Source: Mageeibacillus sp. UBA1193 (lineage in GTDB: Bacteria; Bacillota; Clostridia; Saccharofermentanales; Saccharofermentanaceae). Taken from it: a DNA stretch of 10,322 nucleotides. Where the stretch lies: assembly GCA_002310155.1 (NCBI GenBank), contig DBYF01000066.1, positions 7,162 through 17,483 on the forward strand, read 5' to 3'. The notes below the pieces were generated by a model, which worked only from the letters and a program-made list of their open reading frames with translations, ran no database searches and was not told where the DNA came from. This document shows, one piece after another, positions 5,093 through 10,322 of this stretch (the first letter of the stretch is position 1; each line of letters begins with the position of its first letter). Both the position numbers and the translations under genes were made by a program.

Positions 5093-6316
5093 ATGGCAAC
5101 ACTTTGTAGAAACTGCGGGGCGCCGGTGCTTTTCGACCCGAAGTCGCAGAAAGTCATCTGCGGATCATGTAACGGTGCTTTTGACCCCGCGGATGTCAAG
5201 GTCACAGTCGAAGGAACGCAACTTCGTGAAGTCGGTAAGGTGCTCGGCGAGTACATTGACGACGAAGTCACCGAGCACTATCTCAACTGCTCGGTCTACT
5301 GCTGCCAGTCCTGCGGCGGTGAGATCATCGTCAACGGAACCGAGGGCACGGGCAGATGCATCTATTGCGGAAGTTCAAGTGTCGTGTTCAGCCGTATTTC
5401 CCGTGAAAAAGCACCCGAACTCATCATTCCCTTCTCGATCACCAGACAGGAAGCGCTCCAGAAGATCAAGCAGGCTTTCAAGAGACACTTCTTCATCCCG
5501 AAAGAGATCAGGGACTTTAAGCCCGACCAGGTCCGCGGCATCTACGTGCCCTACTGGCTCGTCAGCGGAAGGCATGTCGAGGCGGACGTCATTCAGTGCA
5601 AAGTCGGATATGGCGATAACACCAAGACTCTGCCCTGCGGACGTGCCGGATCGATCAAGCTCAAGAATCTTCCGGTCGACGGCTCGAGGATCCTCTCGGA
5701 CCAGAGCTCACAGAGCCTGGAGCCCTTCGACCTCACCAAGATCAAAGAGTTCCATGAGAGCTATCTCCTGGGCTTCTACTCGAACGTCTCCGATATCCGT
5801 TACAAGGATCTCCAGCAGGCGGCCGAAGTACGCGCATCGCTGGCTTTCCAGGATCAGGTCATGGAATCCATACCGGGCCATGAGGTGAAGATCCTCGACA
5901 GCGCCAAGGATACTATTATCGATCAGAAAGAACTGTACTACGCGATGTTCCCGGTGTGGTTCGTCACGTATAACTACCAGGGAAAGCACAACACAATCAT
6001 GGTCAACGGACAGACGGGAAAGGTCGTCAGCGGAACACCATGGGATGAGAAAGTCGTTACCCGTATCACGTTCCTGATCGGTTCACTCTTCACTATCGCG
6101 GGCACGATCATCGGAAGTTCGTTATTCAGTCTGTTACGCGAAACTAAGGAAAACGATCCGCGTGTCTATGCCTTTTACATTCTGCTTCCCATCCTCCTCG
6201 GAGTCGTCGCGGCGGCATACGGTTCCAGCAGGATGAGCCGGGTCAAGCACAGGCTGAAGCTCTCGCAGGAAGCATCGATCTATAACTTTGTAAGTAAGAG
6301 ACAGGGGGACGACTAA
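5093..6316 (+). CDS. Double zinc-ribbon, C-terminally membrane-anchored protein
   Basis: 407 residues. The first zinc ribbon is C5-x2-C8 ... C23-x2-C26 and the second C71-x2-C74 ... C89-x2-C92. The two have the same 14-residue spacing, so each should bind one Zn. The central part (about 105-315) has no recognised catalytic motif. It includes GIYVPYWLVSGR, and later FPVWFVTYNYQGKHNTIMVNGQTGKV, a pattern seen in TFIIB-type zinc-ribbon proteins annotated without function in Clostridia. Two hydrophobic helices near 322-347 and 358-376 make a membrane hairpin close to the C-terminus, followed by a basic tail. With Zn sites needing reduced Cys, the long N-terminal part is most likely cytosolic. The protein could recruit partners to the membrane, but this is inference. 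Its stop codon touches the start of the next small gene, so the two are probably translated together. Confidence 0.9.
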   Translation: MATLCRNCGAPVLFDPKSQKVICGSCNGAFDPADVKVTVEGTQLREVGKVLGEYIDDEVTEHYLNCSVYCCQSCGGEIIVNGTEGTGRCIYCGSSSVVFSRISREKAPELIIPFSITRQEALQKIKQAFKRHFFIPKEIRDFKPDQVRGIYVPYWLVSGRHVEADVIQCKVGYGDNTKTLPCGRAGSIKLKNLPVDGSRILSDQSSQSLEPFDLTKIKEFHESYLLGFYSNVSDIRYKDLQQAAEVRASLAFQDQVMESIPGHEVKILDSAKDTIIDQKELYYAMFPVWFVTYNYQGKHNTIMVNGQTGKVVSGTPWDEKVVTRITFLIGSLFTIAGTIIGSSLFSLLRETKENDPRVYAFYILLPILLGVVAAAYGSSRMSRVKHRLKLSQEASIYNFVSKRQGDD

Positions 6317-6637
6317 ATGGATATTGGCGCAACGATCGCAGTATTATGCATCAACATTCCGCTGGGATATGGCGTGGCGAACCTGATCATGGCCCATATG
6401 CTGGAGAAGTCCAATGTTCTCGGCAACAGCCGTTCCAGCACGGATAAGATAAGTACGAAGGTCGTCTACACGGCCAAGACAGACAACATTGCGATGGATA
6501 ATTGGGGATACGATTATTTCAGTAAAGGAAATGTCCGGAAGATGAAGAACGCTCCGGAGCACATCGAGATGATGACGAGGAGCATCCCGAAGGATTCCTC
6601 CAAACTTGTAGAGAGGATCTTCGAGAACGAGACGTGA
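6317..6637 (+). CDS. Small single-pass membrane protein, unknown function
   Basis: 106 residues. The ATG directly follows the TAA of the zinc-ribbon gene, and GGGGG eight bases upstream (inside that gene) serves as ribosome site. This arrangement favours translational coupling. Residues 4-28 (GATIAVLCINIPLGYGVANLIMAHM) are hydrophobic and probably form one membrane helix. The remaining 75 or so residues are hydrophilic, with a YDYF patch and a Lys-rich region, and would face one side of the membrane. There is no typical signal-peptidase site and no lipobox. I do not recognise a family. The tight junction suggests it is a partner of the zinc-ribbon protein. An extended -10 for the next gene overlaps its TGA stop. 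Confidence 0.8.
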   Translation: MDIGATIAVLCINIPLGYGVANLIMAHMLEKSNVLGNSRSSTDKISTKVVYTAKTDNIAMDNWGYDYFSKGNVRKMKNAPEHIEMMTRSIPKDSSKLVERIFENET

Positions 6638-6643
6638 TATAAT
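6635..6643 (+). promoter_or_regulatory. Extended -10 promoter overlapping a stop codon
   Basis: TGATATAAT is a perfect TG-N-TATAAT, and its TGA is the stop of the preceding gene. It lies in an 11-base palindrome, TGATATAATCA (6635-6645). The -35 position (GGATCT) is poor. A start near 6650 would give the DHH gene a leader of about 47 bases, so that gene may be transcribed both on its own and by read-through. Confidence 0.5.
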
Positions 6644-6680
6644 CAGGATATATGGGGATTTAAGTTTACATGTCTAGGCT

Positions 6681-6687
6681 GAGGGGG
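6681..6687 (+). promoter_or_regulatory. Ribosome site that decides the DHH gene start
   Basis: GAGGGGG lies nine bases before the ATG at 6697. The in-frame ATG at 6670 has only GGGG twelve bases upstream, and this better site lies inside the nine extra codons. Confidence 0.6.
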
Positions 6688-6696
6688 ATAACGGCT

Positions 6697-7686
6697 ATGA
6701 CGAAATTAGATGAATTAACTTCCATCATTAACGAGAAGCTTAACGGCCACAAAGTGGTCATCCAGACACATGACTTTCCGGATCCGGATGCCGTGTCGGC
6801 GGCCTTTGGTCTTCAGTATCTTCTGGAACTCCGCGGCATCTCTTCCGAGATCGTGTATTTCGGAAAGTTCGACCGCGTTACGCTCCGCCTGATGAGTGAA
6901 GAGCTTGGCGTCAAGCTCACGGCCGCTGCCGACTATACAGGATCTGAGGAAGATCTGGTCATCAACGTCGACGGTCAGAAGAATAACGCGAACTTCACCG
7001 ATATGGTCGGCACGGAGATCGCCTGCATCGACCATCATCCGTGGGTCACCGATTACGAGTATCCTTTCGTCGATCACAAGATCGTCGGCGCGTGTGCCAC
7101 GATCATCTTCGGCTACTTTAAGGAGAACAACGTCGAGATTCCGGCCAACGTGGCGACGGCGATCCTCTACGGCATCAAGGTCGATACACAGAACTTCACG
7201 ACCGGTGTTCGAGACGAAGATATCGAGGCCTTTTCTGTTCTCAATTCACTTGCCGATCCGACGCTTCTCGCGCGCTTCGACAGCAACGAACTCGAGATCG
7301 ATGATCTGCGCGCATACGGTGCCGCGATCCAGAACTTCGTCACCAGTGACGGCGTCGGCTTCGTGCATATTCCGTTCGACTGCCCGGACCGTCTGATCGC
7401 GATGGTATCGAACTTCATTCTTTCGCTGGACTGCGTCGTCCTCTCTGTCGTCTACGCGGACAGAAACGGCGGTCTCAAATTCTCGATCCGCTCGGAGGTC
7501 CCGGGCTTCATGTCCGGCGACTGGGTGCAGCTCGCACTCGCGGGCATCGGCGACGGCGGCGGACATCCGACCATGGCCGGCGGCATCATCTTCCCGGAGA
7601 TGCTCCCCGTACTCGGCGACGATCCGGACCACACCATCCGCCAGCGCTTCCTCACCGCACTCGCATCGATGCAGAAGAAACCGTAA
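6697..7686 (+). CDS. DHH-family phosphoesterase, NrnA-like (oligoribonuclease / pAp phosphatase)
   Basis: 329 residues from 6697, a usual length for the NrnA-type branch of the DHH superfamily. In that family two metal ions (often Mn) held by His and Asp cleave short RNA oligomers, pAp or cyclic-dinucleotide products in the cytosol. The motifs appear in order. THDFPDPDA has H25, D29 and D31. DLVINVDGQ has D92, and IDHHP has D112, H113 and H114, the DHH signature. AILYGIKVDTQNF has D163. The C-terminal DHHA1 part has DGGGHPTMAGG (H290 in GGGH), which binds the substrate end. All expected metal ligands are present, so it should be active. Whether it prefers nanoRNA, pAp or pGpG-type substrates cannot be told from sequence. 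It has its own promoter overlapping the previous stop, and a strong terminator follows. Confidence 0.93.
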   Translation: MTKLDELTSIINEKLNGHKVVIQTHDFPDPDAVSAAFGLQYLLELRGISSEIVYFGKFDRVTLRLMSEELGVKLTAAADYTGSEEDLVINVDGQKNNANFTDMVGTEIACIDHHPWVTDYEYPFVDHKIVGACATIIFGYFKENNVEIPANVATAILYGIKVDTQNFTTGVRDEDIEAFSVLNSLADPTLLARFDSNELEIDDLRAYGAAIQNFVTSDGVGFVHIPFDCPDRLIAMVSNFILSLDCVVLSVVYADRNGGLKFSIRSEVPGFMSGDWVQLALAGIGDGGGHPTMAGGIIFPEMLPVLGDDPDHTIRQRFLTALASMQKKP

Positions 7687-7735
7687 GGCATTCCTTCTGC
7701 TCGAAAAGCACTCGCCCTTCATCATTAACACAAAA

Positions 7736-7768
7736 AAGAAGCTCCCATCAATGGGAGCTTCTTCTTTT
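7736..7768. terminator. Bidirectional rho-independent terminator
   Basis: AAGAAGCTCCCA (7736-7747) pairs over 12 bp with TGGGAGCTTCTT (7752-7763), around a TCAA loop. It is followed by CTTTT on the plus strand and, read the other way, by a run of six T from CAAAAAAG. It lies between the convergent DHH and BI-1 genes and should end both transcripts. This is the clearest terminator in the window. Confidence 0.92.
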
Positions 7769-7790
7769 CAATTCATGTAACTGATCCGCT

Positions 7791-7823
7791 GAGATCCGAG
7801 CCTGCTCGAAGCAGCCCGGTCTC
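7791..7823. other. Imperfect hairpin between the BI-1 gene stop and the terminator
   Basis: CTGCT (7802-7806) and AGCAG (7810-7814) form a stem with loop CGA. Outer GAGA and TCTC (7791-7794 and 7820-7823) can also pair, with mismatches between. It lies in the 3' untranslated part of the BI-1 transcript and has no T-run. Confidence 0.3.
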
Positions 7824-7843
7824 ACCAGGCGTACCTCTTATTC

Positions 7844-8551
7844 TTAGTCACGGGACTTTCCGTTGCTGAGGATCGCCAGGATACGGAGGAACAGGTTGAT
7901 GATATCGAGATAGATATCGATCGCACAGTCGATCGCGTTGTCCGCTGTCTTCGGATACTGCTGTGCTTTCCAGTAGTCATAACCGATGTACAGTGTGAAG
8001 ATCGCAGCTCCGATCCATGAGAAGATCTCGTTATGGGAACGGAAGATAAGAAGCGCTGCGAGTTCTGCAACAACAAGTCCGATCAGAGCGCAGAGCAGGA
8101 TTCCGCCGATCTTGGAGAAGAAGCCCGGGAATACACAAGCTGCAACGATCATGATGAACGTCGTGATCGCCGTGATTACGATCGCCTGGAAGACGATATC
8201 GCCCATGCCGGAAGCCACATAACCGTTAACGATTACGCACAGCAGAAGTCCCAAGGGCACGACAATGAAGTTATATCCGATAAAACTGATCGCCGGATTT
8301 GACGAGAAACGCGACATGCATACACCGATGATCGCAGATACGAAATAGATCACCATCAGAATGATCATTCCGGAAGACTGACCGATTGCCCAGTCGAGAA
8401 CTCTGTCACCGAAAGCCGCGCACATGATGACGTTCATCATCAGGCCATAGAATACAGTTCCGCCAAGCAGCATATTGTATTTCTTCTCACTGATGATCTC
8501 ACCGGTGATCTCGGTCATTCGTTTTTCTTTGCTAGCTGAAGTCCAACTCAT
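7844..8551 (-). CDS. Bax inhibitor-1 / YccA-type multi-pass membrane protein
   Basis: 235 residues with about seven hydrophobic helices after a charged N-terminus, the usual size and layout for BI-1 (TMBIM) proteins. The C-terminal signature is clear: FTLYIGYDYWKAQQ followed by AIDIYLDIINLFLRIL. Family knowledge: bacterial members such as BsYetJ are pH-dependent Ca leak channels controlled by a pair of Asp. D192 and D216 here sit at places that appear equivalent, which I infer without an alignment. AGGAGGT (8557-8563) lies five bases before the ATG at 8551, a strong ribosome site that fixes the start. An extended -10 at 8593-8601 gives it its own promoter. The flippase gene ends 87 bases upstream on the same strand without a visible terminator, so read-through is possible. 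Confidence 0.93.
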   Translation of the reverse strand: MSWTSASKEKRMTEITGEIISEKKYNMLLGGTVFYGLMMNVIMCAAFGDRVLDWAIGQSSGMIILMVIYFVSAIIGVCMSRFSSNPAISFIGYNFIVVPLGLLLCVIVNGYVASGMGDIVFQAIVITAITTFIMIVAACVFPGFFSKIGGILLCALIGLVVAELAALLIFRSHNEIFSWIGAAIFTLYIGYDYWKAQQYPKTADNAIDCAIDIYLDIINLFLRILAILSNGKSRD

Positions 8552-8592
8552 ACCATACCTCCTAAAGGTCCTTTTTCCAAAACGTTAGCATG

Positions 8593-8601
8593 ATTATATC
8601 A
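8593..8601 (-). promoter_or_regulatory. Extended -10 promoter of the BI-1 gene
   Basis: On the minus strand TGATATAAT occupies 8601-8593, a perfect TG-N-TATAAT. It lies within the palindrome ATGAT-N3-ATCAT (8590-8602). The 11-mer TGATATAATCA is identical to that at 6635-6645. The -35 position (TATATA) is weak, as expected for extended -10 promoters. The leader would be about 35 bases. Confidence 0.6.
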
Positions 8602-8638
8602 TACACGCGACTCAGTATATACCTGAAAAGCTCAACTT

Positions 8639-10084
8639 TTATGCCTTGTTATGACGCGTCTTCCACACATTTATCAGGAAGGTATTCTTGAAGATGAGGT
8701 TCAGTACGGCAAAAGCACCCGCCCCGAGGGTCACGCCGCCGAGCAGCTGCACCCATTCTGACTCAACGAAATATCCGAGTCCGAGAACAGCCGCACACAT
8801 CGCCGCGGATGCCAGAAGCACGACGAGGATGTTTTTCTTTTCGAGCATATAATTCTGGTATTTTCTCGATGCCAGAAAGACGATCACGAAGACGAGGATC
8901 TCCGAGATCAATGACGCGACCGATGCTCCAAAAGCACTGTACCTCGGGATCAGGATCAGGTTCATCACGAAGTTGACACCGAGCGTGATCATGTACGAGA
9001 CCATCAGGTAGGATTCTTTTCCCGCGCACATCATGACCTGGAAACAGACGATCTCTCCGATGCATTTCAGCGGGATCATTAATGCGACAACCATCAGGCA
9101 TGGAATCGCGGCCAGGTACTCCGCACCCAGCCATACCGAGATCAGCGGATACGCGACACTTATGAGTCCCAGGCACATCGGAAGCGACAGGAAGATCATC
9201 GTCTCCGTGCCCAGTTTCGTCAGGCGGTTAAACTCCGTCTTATCCTTCGTATAGTAGTAGCTCAGTCTGGGCATAAACGCCGCCGTGATCGCGATCACCG
9301 TCACCGTGATCATCGTGATGATCTTCTGCACCGATGAGTAATACGCGACGGTCGAACTGCTGTCCATGACATCGAGCATCGAGATATCCATTCGTGCATA
9401 GAGTTCTGTCGACACTGCACACAGCGCAAGGAACGCCAGCGGTTTCAGATGCTGTGTCAGGTCAACTCCCCGGAAGCTGAACTTCGTTTTCCGGCAAGCG
9501 CGGATCACATTGAGAATGTGGTTTCCGGCATTCGCGGTCATGCAGATCACCGCATACACATATAGGTCGTCTGTCGAGCGGATGAAAAGAAACACCGCGA
9601 TAAGCGACATCACCTTCACGATGAACGAACGCACTGCGACGAACTTGAACTCCTCCATCCCCTGGAAGTACCAGTCCACATTGAAATAGTTCGCGAGAAC
9701 GAGCGCCGAGCAGATCAGGTACATCATGCTCTCGCGCTTAAAGAGCGGCAGGCTCAGCCAGCAGATGAAAAACGCGGTCAGTGCGATCGTCGTCAGGATC
9801 CCGTTGATGATCAGCATTTCCGAAAAGAACTTGTCCCGCGCCTTCTGATCGTCCCTTCTCCTCGCGATCTCACGCGTCGCATACGCCTGTATACCGAGGC
9901 TTCCGAGGATCACGAAATACGAGACATTGTTCGACGCGGCCGCGTGCCGTCCGACGCCTTCCGCCGTCAAAATTCTCGCGACGTAGCCGTAGCTGATCAG
10001 CGGGAACAGAATGTTCATCAGTCTGTAGATCACGCTGAAAGCCGCGTTCCTGGCTAGTGATTTTCCGGATGTTTTCTCACTCAT
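8639..10084 (-). CDS. Wzx-like oligosaccharide flippase
   Basis: 481 residues with about 12-14 hydrophobic helices, the size and layout of MOP-superfamily polysaccharide flippases (Wzx/RfbX). These move lipid-linked oligosaccharide repeat units across the cytoplasmic membrane for capsule, exopolysaccharide or wall-polymer assembly. Seen here is the typical N-terminal part: NAAFSVIYRLMNILFPLISYGYVARIL, then GVG and ASNNVSYFVILGSLGIQAYATREIAR. This is the pattern of the family's first two helices and the cytosolic loop between. DWYFQGMEEFK (around 132-142) is also a family feature. The ATG at 10084 has GAGGG seven bases upstream. The upstream glycosyltransferase gene ends 15 bases before, so the two are in one operon. 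Which sugar it carries cannot be told. Confidence 0.93.
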   Translation of the reverse strand: MSEKTSGKSLARNAAFSVIYRLMNILFPLISYGYVARILTAEGVGRHAAASNNVSYFVILGSLGIQAYATREIARRRDDQKARDKFFSEMLIINGILTTIALTAFFICWLSLPLFKRESMMYLICSALVLANYFNVDWYFQGMEEFKFVAVRSFIVKVMSLIAVFLFIRSTDDLYVYAVICMTANAGNHILNVIRACRKTKFSFRGVDLTQHLKPLAFLALCAVSTELYARMDISMLDVMDSSSTVAYYSSVQKIITMITVTVIAITAAFMPRLSYYYTKDKTEFNRLTKLGTETMIFLSLPMCLGLISVAYPLISVWLGAEYLAAIPCLMVVALMIPLKCIGEIVCFQVMMCAGKESYLMVSYMITLGVNFVMNLILIPRYSAFGASVASLISEILVFVIVFLASRKYQNYMLEKKNILVVLLASAAMCAAVLGLGYFVESEWVQLLGGVTLGAGAFAVLNLIFKNTFLINVWKTRHNKA

Positions 10085-10099
10085 CGCACGTCCCTCAAA

Positions 10100-10322
10100 T
10101 CACGTTTCCAGAACCCTGCGGAGCAGGTCCTTATATGCCGTGTAGAATCTATCCATCGTGTACTTTTCCTCGAAAAGTTTCACCTGCGCGGCTTCTTTTT
10201 TCGAAGTCACTTCAGGCGTTTCGTTCATCACTTTTTTAATCGCAGACACCGCTTCCTCATCTGTTCCGAACAGATAGATCCCGCGTTCTTCCATGTCCTC
10301 GAAGAGCTTGTTTCCGCCGGTC
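10100..10322 (-). CDS. C-terminal end of a probable glycosyltransferase
   Basis: The frame is open to the window edge, so the N-terminal part is missing; the last 73 residues are visible. The pattern GGNKLFEDMEERGIYLFGTDEEAVSAIKKVMN, a final helix with EEKYTMDRFYTAYKDLL, and a C-terminal basic end resemble the last helices of GT-B glycosyltransferases of family 4. In these, a late FxxxY...L helix crosses back to the N-terminal domain. The nucleotide-sugar site would be further upstream, so substrate cannot be inferred. The ATG at 10294 is internal, as the frame continues beyond it. It stops 15 bases before the flippase start, which supports a shared operon for surface polysaccharide synthesis. 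Confidence 0.65.
   Translation of the reverse strand, partial: TGGNKLFEDMEERGIYLFGTDEEAVSAIKKVMNETPEVTSKKEAAQVKLFEEKYTMDRFYTAYKDLLRRVLET

Overview
The window looks like chromosomal DNA from a Gram-positive, low-to-mid GC bacterium, most likely a gut or rumen member of the Clostridia. The support is indirect. There are Shine-Dalgarno sites of the GGAGG type and an intrinsic terminator. One secreted protein has leucine-rich repeats and a Thr-Pro linker, an architecture common in that group. The protein families (PAP2, double zinc-ribbon membrane protein, DHH phosphoesterase, BI-1) also fit. I see no RNA gene, insertion sequence, CRISPR array or prophage gene, and no gene-free stretch longer than about 300 bases.

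Layout. Positions 1-288 hold the 3' end of a plus-strand gene, tentatively the C-terminus of an AAC(3)-like N-acetyltransferase. Two minus-strand genes for exported proteins follow: an EF-hand plus leucine-rich-repeat protein (458-1888) and a lipoprotein (2089-2691). Each has a hairpin downstream and its own promoter-like region. On the plus strand come a membrane PAP2-type phosphatase (2905-3570) and an acidic cytosolic protein of unknown function (3682-4314). A histidine-phosphatase-family protein lies on the minus strand (4371-4979) and is divergent from a plus-strand run. That run holds a double zinc-ribbon membrane protein (5093-6316), a directly abutting small membrane protein (6317-6637) and a DHH-family NrnA-like phosphoesterase (6697-7686). 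A strong bidirectional terminator (7736-7768) separates the DHH gene from a convergent minus-strand set: BI-1 family membrane protein (7844-8551), Wzx-like polysaccharide flippase (8639-10084) and the C-terminal end of a probable glycosyltransferase (10100-10322, cut by the window edge).

How the genes relate. Most are short independent transcription units with housekeeping or envelope roles. Two groups look functionally linked. The glycosyltransferase and flippase form the tail of a surface-polysaccharide operon. The zinc-ribbon protein and the small membrane protein, with stop and start codons touching, are probably co-translated. Nothing here forms an obvious defence or biosynthetic system.

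The most unusual points are in expression signals and one active site. Two genes have good promoters placed so close to the start codon that their mRNAs should be leaderless or nearly so. Several promoters share an extended -10 of the form TGATANAAT, two of them within an identical 11-base palindrome. Two further promoters have 7-bp inverted repeats flanking the -10. The histidine phosphatase has Gln in place of the Arg of the RHG motif. All positions were worked out by eye; no search or folding program was run.
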